Part shown: positions 1 to 10,197 of the stretch, one piece after another
How positions within the stretch are numbered: position 1 is the first letter of the stretch
Layout of the letters: the number at the start of each line of letters is the position of its first letter
NCBI GenBank assembly: GCA_020633195.1
Contig: JACKEC010000021.1
Coordinates: forward strand, 186,001 to 250,000
Direction of reading: 5' to 3'
DNA length: 64,000 nt
Source of the DNA: Sandaracinaceae bacterium
GTDB taxonomy: Bacteria; Myxococcota_A; Polyangia; Polyangiales; Sandaracinaceae
Program-made: the position numbers and the translations under genes
The notes under the pieces: model-generated
The model's input: the letters and a program-made list of their open reading frames with translations, nothing else
Databases searched by the model: none
What the model was told of the DNA's origin: nothing

Positions 1-3000
1 CAGGGCGCCGCGGTGACCACGCTGACGACGAACGGCGAAGGCGTCGCGGCGTTCGACCTCCACGCGCCGAGCTTCCTCGCCGGCGACGTCGGCTCCGAGA
101 CCGTGTCGGCGCGCGTCGTCCACACCGCTTACGGCACGATCACCGCGTCGGCCGGCTACCTGATGGCGCGCGTCCCCGCGGTGGTCAGCGCGACCGCGCG
201 CGGCGGCGCGCTGATCCCCGAGGTCGACTCGACCGTCTACGTGAGCGTCAGCGACCCGCGCGGTCGGCCGCTCGTGCGCGGCACCGAGGTCGTCGTGCGC
301 GGCGCGGGGCTGCCCGCGGACGGACGCGTCGCGACGCTCGACGAGAAGGGCTTCGCCGAGGTCGTGGTCCAGCTGCCCCGCGGCGCCGCGTCCACGATGC
401 GCGGCGGCGACTGCGCGGGGCGCGTCGCGGCCACGTTCGAGATCGAGGTGCGCACCGACCCGCCGCGCTTCAGCCGCTCGTGCGTGTCGGTCTCGGGCGA
501 CGCCGAGCTCGGCGTCGAGGTCACCAGCGCGCCGCTCGCCGCGCCGGGCAGCACCGTCGACGTCCGGGTCCGGCGCCGCCCCGCCGCGCGCGGCCGCGCG
601 GTCCTCGTCGAGGCGCTCTTCGGCGGGCGCGCCGTCGCGTTCACGTGGATCGACGGCCGCGCCGACACCGGCGACCTCACGATCCCCGACGACCTGCTCG
701 GCATCATCCAGATCCGCGCCCGCGCGCTCCGCGACGCCAACGACCGCGAGGACGCCGACGAGCCCGGCGCGACCGCGTTCGGCATCGGCGCGTTCGACGC
801 GGTGCTCGTTCGGCCCGCCGACGCGTTCTCGCTGTCGGTGAGCCCCGAGCGCCCGCGCTACCTCGTGCGCGAGCCCGCGACCGTGTCGATGGTCGCGTCC
901 CAGGCGACGGCGAACGGCTGGGCGGCGCTGCTCGTGCGCGACGAGTCGGCGCACGGCGGCGAGGGTCCGTGGGATCTCTACTGGATGCGCGGCGCGCTCC
1001 ACGAGGCCGCGCAGCAGCCGGCCAACGAGACCAACGCGCGGTTCCTGCGCGCGTCGCTGTCGGGCTCGCTCGGGGTGGACCCGGAGCCGCCGCGGCCCCC
1101 GGAGCTCGAGCCCCCGTACTGGCGCAACTCGCGGCACCAGCGGCCGTACACCGAGGGGCTGCAGGCCGGGCGCGGCGTGCTGCGCGACCCGACCGCGCTG
1201 CGCGAGGAGATGCTGCGGCGCGGCCTGGGCTCGTTCGAGATGCTGCTCGAGCAGACCGTCGCCCAGCTCGGGCCGACGGCCGCCGACCGCGCGCCCGTCG
1301 TGCAGGGTCGCGGCTTCCACCCCGGCGTGATCGCGCACCTCGTCGCGCAGCACCGGATCACCTCGCGCGGCGCGCGCACCCTCGGCGGCGAGCCCCTCAC
1401 CGTCGGCATGATCGAGGCGGCCGACCCCGGCTTCTCGTTCGACATCGTCGGCCGGCGGGTCGCCCGGCAGCGCCTCTCGAAGCTGCTCCTCGCGCTCCTG
1501 AACCTGACCGACCCCGACAACCAGAACGCGCAGCGCGCGAGCGCCAACCTGCCCCCCGAGCGGTGGCTCGGCACGCTGGTCCAGCTGAACATGGTGCAGG
1601 CCTCCGACCTGACCGATCCGTGGGGGCACCCGTACGTGCTCCGGCGGGTCACGGGCCGCCGGCCTCGCGTCGCGGTGAGCGAGCGCGCCCTCGACTGGGA
1701 GCTCGCCTCGCCGGGTCCCGACGGCCGCCTGAACACCGCCGACGACGTCAACGATCCTTTCGCGCGCGCGGTCCCCGCGGGCACGCCCTACGCGGTGACC
1801 AGCGGCGAGGAGACGCTCATGCGTCAGCTCTCGGCGCTCGCGCCCGCCTCGATCGTCCTCACGCGCATGAGCCAGGCGTACCAGCGCCTGTCGCTCGCGG
1901 CCCAGGAGGAGCAGGTCTCCGGTCCGGTCGGGGCGTCGGGCAGCGAGATCGCCGACGAGGACATGGCGTTCGCCGAGACCGAGAGCACGGGGCGCGGCCG
2001 GCGGTCCGGCGGCGGCGGCGGGGAGGCCGCGAGCGACTCCCCGCTCGCGGGCCTCGACGGGCTCGACGACGAGGGCGGCAACGGCTACGCGGCGCGCGCT
2101 CGGCCGACGCAGGCGATGGCGCCGCCGCCCCCCCCGGGCGCTCCCTCGCCCGAGCCCGTCGTGGCGGCGGAGATGCAGCAGCGGCTCGAGGAGCACCGCG
2201 CCGAGGCCCTCGGCACGCTCATCCGCGAGGACTTCCCCGCGACCCTCTTCTTCGTCGGCGAGGTCCCCCTGACCAACGGCCGCGCGCAGGTCGAGGTGCC
2301 CCTCGCGGACGCGCTCACGACGTATCGCCTCGAGGCGATCGCGTGGACGCCGAGCGGCTGGACGACGAGCGGCGAGAGCCGCGTCCGCGTCGATCAGCGC
2401 GCGCTCGTCGACGCGCCCGTCCCGGAGTTCGCCACCGTGGGCGACTCGGTGCGCCTGCCCGTGCGGGTCGAGAACCGCACCGACGCGGAGCTGCCGCTGC
2501 GCATCGTGGTGCAGGCCGAGGGCGAGCTCTCGATCGCGCCGGTCGCGCCGATCGACGTGACGCTGCCGGCCCGCGGCGCGCGCGAGTCGGTCGTCGAGAT
2601 CGCGCTGCGCGAGCCCGGCGAGGGGAGCCTCGTCGTGAGCATCGAGAGCGGCGGCGAGGGCATCGACGCCGTGCGCCGCCCGCTCCACGTGCAGGCCGAC
2701 GCCCGGACCGCGCGCGATCGGCGCGTGGCCCTCGTGGACGGCGCGACGGACCTGGGGATCGACGTGCCCGCCGAGGCGAGCGAGCGCGGACCGGGCCAGC
2801 TCCGGCTGAGCGTCGGCGCCCGCCTGTTCGGCGACGTCGACGGCGCAGACGGATCGCTCTGGGCCGCGTGGACCCTCGCGATGGCGGGCGAGCCGCTCCC
2901 CGAGGCGCTCCAGGAGCGCGCGCACGGGTTCGTCAGCTACGAGGACTACGGGCAAGACGCCTTGCGTGATCCGATGCAGAGCGCGCTCGCCCTCGGCGCC

Positions 3001-4323
3001 ACGTGGCGCGACGACCGGCTCAGCGACGCGGACGCCGCGCGGGCGCTCCGCTCGATCGGCCAGAACCTCCCCGCGCGCGAGCTGCTCCGGCAGATCGACG
3101 CCTCCAACTTCGGCCCGCAGCCCGCGTGGCTCCTGCTCGCGATGGCGCCGATGGCGCGCGACCTCGACCGCCGCCCCGCGCTGCGCGAGGACGCCGCGAC
3201 GCTGCTCCAGCGCCTGCGGGAGATCACCGCGATCCACGCGACGGCGATGAGCGACGCCCCGAACGACTGGTCGCGCGCCGCCGCCGCCCTCGCGCTCGCG
3301 GGCGGCATGGACGCGCGGGCCGAGGAGCTCGTGCGACGCACCGCGCGGCACCTCGTCCGCGTCGACGGCACCGCCTGGGTCGAGCCCGAGCAGCCCCAGG
3401 GCCGCGAGCCCCGCGCGCAGCCCACGGCGCTCATGGCCCTCGCGCAGATCGCGCTCGGCCGCCGCACCCACGCGGTCTCGCTGGTGCGCGCCCTCGTCGA
3501 CATGCACCTCGACGGGTCCACGCCCCCGCCGCCCTGGATCATCGAGGGCGACATCGTGCCCCGGCCGTATTTCGACGGGACCGACCGCTACCTCGCCGCC
3601 GCGGCCGCGGCGCGCCTCACCACGGGCACCGCCGGCCCCGCGCGAGTGCTCCTCGACGGAGCCCCGATCGAGACGACCGAGGAGGGCGGCGTGATCATCG
3701 CGCGTCTCCCCCACGTCGGGGCGCCGGGGGCGCACCAGGTCCGCGTCGAGCTGCCCGAGGGCACCGTCGCGCTCGCGCACTTCGCCGTCGCGTACCTGCT
3801 CCCGTGGGACCTCGCGCCGCGGCGCGACGCGCTGATCGAGGTGACGCTCGACGGTGAGCGCGGCGCCCGCGACACGCGCGCCGGGCTCCGGCTTCGCGTG
3901 CAGAACCGCGGCGGCCGCATCCTCACGCGGCCCGTCGTCGAGGTCGAGCTGCCCGCGGGCAGCGAGCTCGACGAGCCGACGCGCGAGCGGCTCGCGTCGC
4001 TGCTCCGCGGGGACGCGCACATGGAGGGGCGGACGCTGATCCTCCCGCTCCGGCCGCTCGCCCCGGCGGGGTGGGTCGTCCTCCCGCTGCCCGTCCGCTG
4101 GGCGCTCTCCGGCACGCTGCGCGGGCTCGGAACCGTCGCCTACGACGAGCTCGGCCCCGACCGCGCCGAGGCGCTGCCCGTCTCCGTCCTTCCGTCGCAG
4201 GGCGTCGAGCTCCCCGACGAGGGCCCCGAGCCGCAGCCACCCGACCCGGAGGCCTCGGACCCCGAGCGCCCCATCCGTCCTCCTCTCCCCATCGTCGAGC
4301 GCCTCGCGCCGGGAGGCGCCTGA
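1..4323 (+). CDS. Alpha-2-macroglobulin-like protein, 5' end outside window
   Basis: Large secreted or periplasmic protein of the alpha-2-macroglobulin (A2M/MG) type, cut by the left window edge: the frame is open from base 1 and the first GTG at 13 is unlikely to be the true start. Residues below count from base 13. The N-terminal half holds Ig/MG-like repeats. A segment at about 452-583 looks like the C-terminal half of the type II secretion pseudopilin GspG, with DPWGHPY near 535 and SPGPDGRLNTADD near 566. A Gly/Pro-rich low-complexity linker follows (about 655-720). From about 740 comes the A2M core (FPATLFFVGEV, then TTYRLEAIAWT). I see no CxEQ thioester, so covalent protease trapping is not supported. 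The next gene is a full-length paralogue 3 bases downstream, so both are probably co-transcribed. Family call fairly sure; role (protease inhibition or envelope scaffold) is inferred. Confidence 0.75.
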   Translation, partial: QGAAVTTLTTNGEGVAAFDLHAPSFLAGDVGSETVSARVVHTAYGTITASAGYLMARVPAVVSATARGGALIPEVDSTVYVSVSDPRGRPLVRGTEVVVRGAGLPADGRVATLDEKGFAEVVVQLPRGAASTMRGGDCAGRVAATFEIEVRTDPPRFSRSCVSVSGDAELGVEVTSAPLAAPGSTVDVRVRRRPAARGRAVLVEALFGGRAVAFTWIDGRADTGDLTIPDDLLGIIQIRARALRDANDREDADEPGATAFGIGAFDAVLVRPADAFSLSVSPERPRYLVREPATVSMVASQATANGWAALLVRDESAHGGEGPWDLYWMRGALHEAAQQPANETNARFLRASLSGSLGVDPEPPRPPELEPPYWRNSRHQRPYTEGLQAGRGVLRDPTALREEMLRRGLGSFEMLLEQTVAQLGPTAADRAPVVQGRGFHPGVIAHLVAQHRITSRGARTLGGEPLTVGMIEAADPGFSFDIVGRRVARQRLSKLLLALLNLTDPDNQNAQRASANLPPERWLGTLVQLNMVQASDLTDPWGHPYVLRRVTGRRPRVAVSERALDWELASPGPDGRLNTADDVNDPFARAVPAGTPYAVTSGEETLMRQLSALAPASIVLTRMSQAYQRLSLAAQEEQVSGPVGASGSEIADEDMAFAETESTGRGRRSGGGGGEAASDSPLAGLDGLDDEGGNGYAARARPTQAMAPPPPPGAPSPEPVVAAEMQQRLEEHRAEALGTLIREDFPATLFFVGEVPLTNGRAQVEVPLADALTTYRLEAIAWTPSGWTTSGESRVRVDQRALVDAPVPEFATVGDSVRLPVRVENRTDAELPLRIVVQAEGELSIAPVAPIDVTLPARGARESVVEIALREPGEGSLVVSIESGGEGIDAVRRPLHVQADARTARDRRVALVDGATDLGIDVPAEASERGPGQLRLSVGARLFGDVDGADGSLWAAWTLAMAGEPLPEALQERAHGFVSYEDYGQDALRDPMQSALALGATWRDDRLSDADAARALRSIGQNLPARELLRQIDASNFGPQPAWLLLAMAPMARDLDRRPALREDAATLLQRLREITAIHATAMSDAPNDWSRAAAALALAGGMDARAEELVRRTARHLVRVDGTAWVEPEQPQGREPRAQPTALMALAQIALGRRTHAVSLVRALVDMHLDGSTPPPPWIIEGDIVPRPYFDGTDRYLAAAAAARLTTGTAGPARVLLDGAPIETTEEGGVIIARLPHVGAPGAHQVRVELPEGTVALAHFAVAYLLPWDLAPRRDALIEVTLDGERGARDTRAGLRLRVQNRGGRILTRPVVEVELPAGSELDEPTRERLASLLRGDAHMEGRTLILPLRPLAPAGWVVLPLPVRWALSGTLRGLGTVAYDELGPDRAEALPVSVLPSQGVELPDEGPEPQPPDPEASDPERPIRPPLPIVERLAPGGA

Positions 4324-4326
4324 GCC

Positions 4327-7300
4327 ATGCGGAACCTCCTCCTCACCCTCGCGATCCTCTTGGTCCCCGCGCTCGCCAGCGCGCAGAACGCCCGCGTCCG
4401 CGTCTCCCGAGGCGGCGTCACCGGCGTCGAGATGAGCCTCGAAGGCGGCCTCACCGCGCCTCGCGGCGGCACGCTGCGCTGGATCGTCACCGCCTACGAG
4501 GTGGTGGGCCTCTCCGAGCTCCGCCCCGCGCAGGACGCGACCCTCCACGTCGCGACCTCGCTCGAGTCCGAGACGGACGACGCGTTCGAGGTCCACACCG
4601 ACGCCTTCGGCCGTGCCCTCGTCGACCTCGCGGTCCCCGCGGACGCGCCCGGCTCCTTCACGACGGTGCTCCGGCTCGTCCACGCGAACGGGGTCCAGCG
4701 CCGCTACGACCTGAACGTCTCCGTCCGGGAGTCCGCGCAGATCGAGCTGCACACGGCGCGCACGAGCGTGCCGATCGGCGGCACGGTCCGGGCGTTCGGG
4801 CGCCTGGCGAACGCGACCACCCGCGTCGGCCTGGGCGGGCAGACCGTCCGGCTGATCCTGCGCGACGGACAGAACCGGCCCCTGGCCGCAACCGTCGAGG
4901 TGACGACGGACCCGGCGGGGCTCTTCGCTCACGCGTTCCGCCTGCCCGAGGACGTCCGCGGAGGGATCGCGATCGACGCGCGGACGACCGACGACGAGCA
5001 CCCGGTGAGCCAGCGGACGCAGGCCACCGTCGGCGAGCCGCAGCACCCCGCGCTCATCGTGGCGGTGGCCCCGGAGCGCTGGCTCGTGCGCCCGGGCGAG
5101 CGGCAGTACGTCGACGTGATCGTCCGCAACCCGCAGGGCCGCCCCATGGCGGGCACCACCGTCACGCTCGACGGCGCCAACCGCGACGACGCGGGGCGCA
5201 GCGGCACGAGCGACGCGCGCGGTCGAGTCCGGCTGTCGTGGGAGGCGCCGCGCTACACCAGCGGGCTCCACGACCAGCAGATCTCGGTGACGGCCAACCG
5301 CGAGGGTTGGGGCCAGGGTCGCGGCGCGGCCGGCGTGCGCATCGCCGCCGACGCGAACGCCATCGCCATGGCCGTCGAGGGCGGATCGCTCGTGCCCTCG
5401 CTCGGCGGCCGCGTCTACGTCCGGGTCGTCCAGCCCGACGGCCGACCCGCCGGCGCCGGCGTCACCGTCAACGCGCAGGGTCCGCGGCTCCCCGCCGCGG
5501 GCGTGACCGCGACCACCGACGCCTCCGGCCTCGCGACCCTCGACGTCACCTTGCCGCGCAACGCGGGCGCCACGGGCGATCGCTGCGGCGGCGAGACCGC
5601 GACGGCGATCGACGTCACCGTCGGCGGCACCCAGCTCGCGACGTGCCTGGGCCTCGACCCCGACGCGGCCGCGCGCGTGCGCGTCGCTCGCTCCGTCGTC
5701 CGCGCGGGCGGCTCCCTCGACATCGAGGTCGACCGCGTCGCGGGCGCGGCTCGCTGGCCGGTCGAGCTCACCGTGCTGTCCCTCGCCGGCCCGAGCGCGA
5801 TCGCCTCCGGGCTGCTCGCCGCGAACGAGCGCACCGCGAGCCTGACGATCCCGGACGACGCGGGCGGCCTCGTGTGGGTCCGCGCCCGCCCGCTGGTCGG
5901 CGCCGCCCGCGAGGTCGTGCGCGGCGGGGTGACCGGCGCGTGGATCGTGTCGAGCGATCCGATGACCGTCTCGGCGTCGCTCGGCGCCGACGGGCGCGCC
6001 GGGATCCGCTTCGGCGGCGCCGCGACCGCCGAGCGCAGCGCGTTCGTCGTCGCCACCCCCATCGACGACGCGCAGGCCCTGCGCGAGCGGCTCCTGCCGT
6101 CGATGTATGGGCCGCTCGGCGATCTGCGGCAGCCCCTCGGCGACGCATCCGACGCGCTGCTCGCCGCGGCGATCGCCGCCAACGTCACCCCGGACGAGGC
6201 CGCGCCGGCGGTGCTGCGCGGCAGCCAGACCATCTCGAGCCCCGCGCCGAGCAACCCCGTCGCGGCGGGGCTCCTCCGCGACCCGTGGCGCTCGCGCGCG
6301 CGGTTCGTCACCGGCCGGCTCGCGCTGATCGTCCGGGCGCTCGAGGGGTACGTGTCCTCGTCCATCCCCGAGCGCGTCGAGGACGTGGCCGTCCAGGGAG
6401 CCCGGGGTTTCACCTTCAACGGCCAGATCCTCGAGTCGGTGGCGCAGAGCGGCCAGCTCGGCCCCGCCGGCGCGACGGGCCTCGGCGGCGACCCCCTCAC
6501 CATCGAGCAGCTCCAGCGCTTCGATCCCAGCCTGACCTACGACAACGTCGCGCGGCGGATCACGCGTGAGCGCCTCTTCAGCCTGATCGTGGCGCTCCGC
6601 ACGTTCGTCGCGGGCCACGGCTTCGACCTCCCGTGGAGCCGCCTCGGCGATCCGAGCGAGTGGATGCGCCAGCTCCAGAACCAGTACGTCCAGGGGATCG
6701 GGCCGATCACGCGGCAGCACCTCGTCGACGGCTGGGGTCGCCCGTTCGAGCTGCGGCCCTCGCGGGGCGGGCGCTCGCGCTTCAGCTTCGTCGACCCGCT
6801 CGGCTCGTGGGAGATCGTGTCGGCGGGCCCGGACGGTCGCTTCGGCACCGGCGACGATCAGTGGGACCCGACCGCGCGCGTGCTGCGCTCGGGGACCCCG
6901 TACGCCGAGGCGGTCGGCGAGGACATCCTCGTCGCGCGCCTCGAGGGTGTCGAGCTCGGCCGCGCCAGCTTGCAGCTGCTCCGCAACGTCGAGCCCCGCG
7001 CGAACGCCGGCGGCGTCCCCTATCAGGCGAGCGAGCCGGCGCGCGCGCGCGCGCAGCAGCTCTGGAATCGGCTCCCCTCCGTCGTCGAGCCGCCGCCCGC
7101 GCCGCTCGGCCTGCGCCGGCCCGGTCACCCGGGCGATGGCGCCGGTGGCCGCGTCGAGCGCCTCGCCGCGTCGGGCGGCGAGGTCGCGATCGAGCTCGAC
7201 GAGGAGCCCCGCACCTGGGGCGCGGTCGTCTGGGCGTGGACCGACGGCGGCTACGGCGCCGCGTCCCTCGCCTCGACCCTGGCCGGCTCGCCGCTGATCG

Positions 7301-9072
7301 TGGAGGCCGACTTCCCGCCGTTCCTCCACACCTCGGAGCCCGTCGATCTCGACGTCGTCGTCACCAACGTGACCGACGGCCCCCTCGCCCTGAGCCCCTC
7401 GGCGGAGGCCGCGGGCGTCTCCATCGATACCCCGGGCAGCCTCTCCATCGGGGCCGGCGAAGCCGCGCCGATGACCTTGAGGCTCCGCCCCGAGGCCCGC
7501 CCCGCGCGCGGGCACGCCCACCTCGACTTCGCGACCTCGGCCGCCGAGCGCGTGCGCCGCGTCGAGTGGTCGCTGCAGACGCTGGAGGGCTCCCACCCGC
7601 AGCGCCTGCGCGCCGCCGGGCTCGCGCGGGCACGGCCCTGGCGCGTGCGCTGGTCGAACCCTCGCGACGCCCGCTTCTCGGGGGGCCGCGTCGTGCTCCT
7701 GGCCCCGTCGGCGCTCGGCGCGGACCCCGACCTCGCGGATCTGCGCGAGCGAGATCCCGCGCTCGTCGCCTTCTCCGACGCCCTCGCGGGTCGCCGGTCC
7801 GACCCCGAGCTCTGGGCCCGACTGCTCCGACGGCAGCGCCCGGACGGGCTCGTCGAAGGCGACGACTCCATGCTCTCGACGGCCTGCGCCGCGGTGGCCT
7901 GGGCGTCCGCGGATCGGTACGACGCCGACGCTCGGAACGCGCTCGCGCGCGTGCACTCCGCGATCGCCGGGCTCGGTGATCCGACGGGTCGCGACCCCGG
8001 CCCCGAGGGCATCCGGACCGCCGCCGCCGCGCTCGGCGCCCTCGCCGCCGGCGGGGTCCCCGACATCGACGACCAGGAGGCCCTGGCCCGCGATCCCGTC
8101 GCTCGGCTCGCCGCCATCTTGCGCATCGCCCTGCGCCGCAGCGTCCGCAACTACCCGGAGGAGCCGAGCCTGCTCGCCCGGAGCGCGGCCGCGCTGCTGC
8201 TCGCCAACCCGCGCGACGCCTACGGCCTCGCGATGCTCGAGGCGGCCGAGCGTCACCTCGAAGACGCCCCCGACGGCGGCGCCCGCGTGGTGCCGTCGGA
8301 GGCGTCTGCCAACGACCTCGAGGCGCTCGCCGCCACGGCGGCGCTCGCGGTGGCGGCCCACCAGGCCGGGCGGAGGGACCTCGCCGACCGCCTCACGCGG
8401 GGCGCGCTCGGGCGGGATCACGTCGCCGCGCAGGCGGGCTCCGAGCTGATCTTCTGGCAGCTCGCCGGGGGCGCGTACGGCGCGCTCGGCGCGGACGCCG
8501 AGTCGGTCGACGTGGTGATCGACGGCCAGCGCCGCGCCGTCGCCCTCGAGGGTGGGCGCGGCGTGGTCGCGCTCGACGCGAGCGGCGACTCCCACGAGGT
8601 GGTGGTCGAGGCCGCGCAGGGCGCCGCGTTCGTCCGCGTGGAGGCGGTCGCCGCCCGGGACTTCGTGGCGCGCGGAGACGGCCCCTACGAGCTGCGCCTC
8701 GACGGAGACGTCGGGGACGCGGTGACCGGCGCGGGCCTCGAGCTCACCGTGCACGCGACCCGTCGCGTCGACCAGCCGACCGTGCTGTCCATCTCGCTGC
8801 CCGCCGGCGTGAGCGCCGATCCCACGCTGCGGGCGCGGCTCGGGCAGGTGGCGGGCGTCACCCGCGTCGAGGCCCGCGACCCCGCGTTCGTACGCCTGTG
8901 GCTGGCGCCGATGGGGGACGGGACCGACGTGACGATCCCCCTCGCGTTCCGCTGGACCGTGCGCGGCTCGCTGCGCGGGCTCGGGGTGATCGCGGCGCCG
9001 CTGGGTCGACCCGAGGCGATGACGGTGCTCGCGCCCCGCGGGCTCGAGGTGCCGGCCGTCGCCCAACCGTGA
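4327..9072 (+). CDS. Alpha-2-macroglobulin-like secreted protein (paralogue of upstream gene)
   Basis: 1581 residues with a clean signal peptide (MRNLLLTLAILLVPALASA, cut before QN). The ATG lies 3 bases after the preceding stop and has GGGAGG just upstream, which fixes the start and suggests one operon. It shares the paralogue's architecture: Ig/MG-like repeats with DAxGxA turns, a GspG-like block at about 800-850 (DGWGRPFELR, then SAGPDGRFGTGDD), a linker, an A2M-like segment (TWGAVVWAWTDGGYG, then SPLIVEADFPPFL) and the shared C-terminal motif RGSLRGLGV. It has no thioester CxEQ. Bacterial A2Ms usually trap proteases in the periplasm; without a thioester this one would act by conformational entrapment or as a structural surface protein, which is inference. 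Confidence 0.78.
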   Translation: MRNLLLTLAILLVPALASAQNARVRVSRGGVTGVEMSLEGGLTAPRGGTLRWIVTAYEVVGLSELRPAQDATLHVATSLESETDDAFEVHTDAFGRALVDLAVPADAPGSFTTVLRLVHANGVQRRYDLNVSVRESAQIELHTARTSVPIGGTVRAFGRLANATTRVGLGGQTVRLILRDGQNRPLAATVEVTTDPAGLFAHAFRLPEDVRGGIAIDARTTDDEHPVSQRTQATVGEPQHPALIVAVAPERWLVRPGERQYVDVIVRNPQGRPMAGTTVTLDGANRDDAGRSGTSDARGRVRLSWEAPRYTSGLHDQQISVTANREGWGQGRGAAGVRIAADANAIAMAVEGGSLVPSLGGRVYVRVVQPDGRPAGAGVTVNAQGPRLPAAGVTATTDASGLATLDVTLPRNAGATGDRCGGETATAIDVTVGGTQLATCLGLDPDAAARVRVARSVVRAGGSLDIEVDRVAGAARWPVELTVLSLAGPSAIASGLLAANERTASLTIPDDAGGLVWVRARPLVGAAREVVRGGVTGAWIVSSDPMTVSASLGADGRAGIRFGGAATAERSAFVVATPIDDAQALRERLLPSMYGPLGDLRQPLGDASDALLAAAIAANVTPDEAAPAVLRGSQTISSPAPSNPVAAGLLRDPWRSRARFVTGRLALIVRALEGYVSSSIPERVEDVAVQGARGFTFNGQILESVAQSGQLGPAGATGLGGDPLTIEQLQRFDPSLTYDNVARRITRERLFSLIVALRTFVAGHGFDLPWSRLGDPSEWMRQLQNQYVQGIGPITRQHLVDGWGRPFELRPSRGGRSRFSFVDPLGSWEIVSAGPDGRFGTGDDQWDPTARVLRSGTPYAEAVGEDILVARLEGVELGRASLQLLRNVEPRANAGGVPYQASEPARARAQQLWNRLPSVVEPPPAPLGLRRPGHPGDGAGGRVERLAASGGEVAIELDEEPRTWGAVVWAWTDGGYGAASLASTLAGSPLIVEADFPPFLHTSEPVDLDVVVTNVTDGPLALSPSAEAAGVSIDTPGSLSIGAGEAAPMTLRLRPEARPARGHAHLDFATSAAERVRRVEWSLQTLEGSHPQRLRAAGLARARPWRVRWSNPRDARFSGGRVVLLAPSALGADPDLADLRERDPALVAFSDALAGRRSDPELWARLLRRQRPDGLVEGDDSMLSTACAAVAWASADRYDADARNALARVHSAIAGLGDPTGRDPGPEGIRTAAAALGALAAGGVPDIDDQEALARDPVARLAAILRIALRRSVRNYPEEPSLLARSAAALLLANPRDAYGLAMLEAAERHLEDAPDGGARVVPSEASANDLEALAATAALAVAAHQAGRRDLADRLTRGALGRDHVAAQAGSELIFWQLAGGAYGALGADAESVDVVIDGQRRAVALEGGRGVVALDASGDSHEVVVEAAQGAAFVRVEAVAARDFVARGDGPYELRLDGDVGDAVTGAGLELTVHATRRVDQPTVLSISLPAGVSADPTLRARLGQVAGVTRVEARDPAFVRLWLAPMGDGTDVTIPLAFRWTVRGSLRGLGVIAAPLGRPEAMTVLAPRGLEVPAVAQP

Positions 9073-9144
9073 TCCTTCCCGAAGGGTCTCCGCGCGGGCG
9101 AATGGCCGAACCCGCGCGCCGCGCCTCGTACTAGAGTCGGAGGG

Positions 9145-10188
9145 GTGAGCATCTGCCCTCACTGCGACGAGTGGCACGAGCCGGAGGTGGCGCGCTGCCC
9201 GCTGACCGGGGGCTCCCTCGACGACGACGTCACCGAGATGATGGATCGCTCCAGCCTCGACGAGCTCGCGTCACTCGTCGGGGTGATGCTCGACGACAAG
9301 TACGAGGTGCTCGAGCTGCTCGGCCACGGGGCGGTCGGCCGCGTGTACCGAGCCCATCAGCCCGCCCTCGATCGCCACGTCGCGATCAAGGTCCTGCGGC
9401 AGAGCTTCGCGGACACCACCAGCGTCCGCGATCGGTTCTTGCGCGAGGCGCGCGCCGTCGGCTGCGTGGAGCACCCGAACGTCGTCCAGATCTTCGACGC
9501 GGGGATGACCGACCAGGGCCTCCCGTTCCTCGTGATGGAGCTCGTCGAGGGCGAGCCCCTGAGCGCGCGGATCGAGCGCGAGGGTCGCCTGCCCCTGTTC
9601 GAAGCGCTCGGGATCGCCTCGCAGGTGCTCGCCGGCCTCGAGCAGGCCCACCTCGTCGGGGTGATCCACCGCGACGTGAAGCCCGACAACGTCCTGGTCA
9701 CCGTCCGCGACGAGGCGAAGCTCGTCGACTTCGGGGTCGCCCACCTCGAGAACACCGAGGCGCAGCTGACCCAGCGCGGCGAGGTCCTCGGGACGCCGGC
9801 GTACCTGTCCCCCGAGCAGGCGATCGGGACCCGCGTCGACGCCAAGGCGGACGCGTGGGCCGCGTCGGTCCTGCTGTACGAGGCGGTCACCGGCCGGCGC
9901 CCGTTCGAGGGCAAGCAGTTCATGGAGATCCTCACCGCGGTGATGGCGTCCGAGCCGCTGCCCCCGAGCGCGCACCAGCCGGATCTGCCGGCCGAGCTCG
10001 ACGCGCTCGTCATGGGCGGCCTCGCGAAGGACCCCGATCAGCGCACCGACGTCACCGCGCTCCTCGCGCGCGCACACCAGCTCAAGCGTCGCCTCGCCAA
10101 CCTCGAGCTGCGCGACACGCGGATGGCGCCGCGGCGCATGAGCTCGCTGGCCGAGACGCTCGCCGCGCCGGACGAAGACGACCCCTGA
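9145..10188 (+). CDS. Serine/threonine protein kinase with N-terminal zinc ribbon
   Basis: Cytosolic Hanks-type kinase of 347 residues. The GTG start is preceded by GGAGGGG. The first 20 residues carry CPHC and a later CPLTGG, a short zinc-ribbon or half knuckle (Cys4, Cys7, Cys18). The kinase domain runs from about 53 to 315: Gly-rich loop GHGAVG (60-65), VAIK with Lys82, HRDVKPDN (175-182), DFG (195-197) and GTPAYLSPEQ in the activation segment. All catalytic residues are present. No transmembrane segment or extracellular sensor is visible, unlike many Myxococcota kinases, so input may come through the zinc ribbon or a partner. Convergent with the next gene, from which it is separated by only three bases. 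Confidence 0.9.
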   Translation: MSICPHCDEWHEPEVARCPLTGGSLDDDVTEMMDRSSLDELASLVGVMLDDKYEVLELLGHGAVGRVYRAHQPALDRHVAIKVLRQSFADTTSVRDRFLREARAVGCVEHPNVVQIFDAGMTDQGLPFLVMELVEGEPLSARIEREGRLPLFEALGIASQVLAGLEQAHLVGVIHRDVKPDNVLVTVRDEAKLVDFGVAHLENTEAQLTQRGEVLGTPAYLSPEQAIGTRVDAKADAWAASVLLYEAVTGRRPFEGKQFMEILTAVMASEPLPPSAHQPDLPAELDALVMGGLAKDPDQRTDVTALLARAHQLKRRLANLELRDTRMAPRRMSSLAETLAAPDEDDP

Positions 10189-10197
10189 TCGTCAGGG
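10183..10197. terminator. Short hairpin spanning both convergent stop codons
   Basis: CCCTGA, loop TCG, then TCAGGG: a 6-bp perfect stem whose arms contain the TGA of the kinase and the reverse-strand TGA of the 5'-nucleotidase-like gene. It has no T tract, so it is at best a weak bidirectional terminator or mRNA 3'-end protector. Confidence 0.3.
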
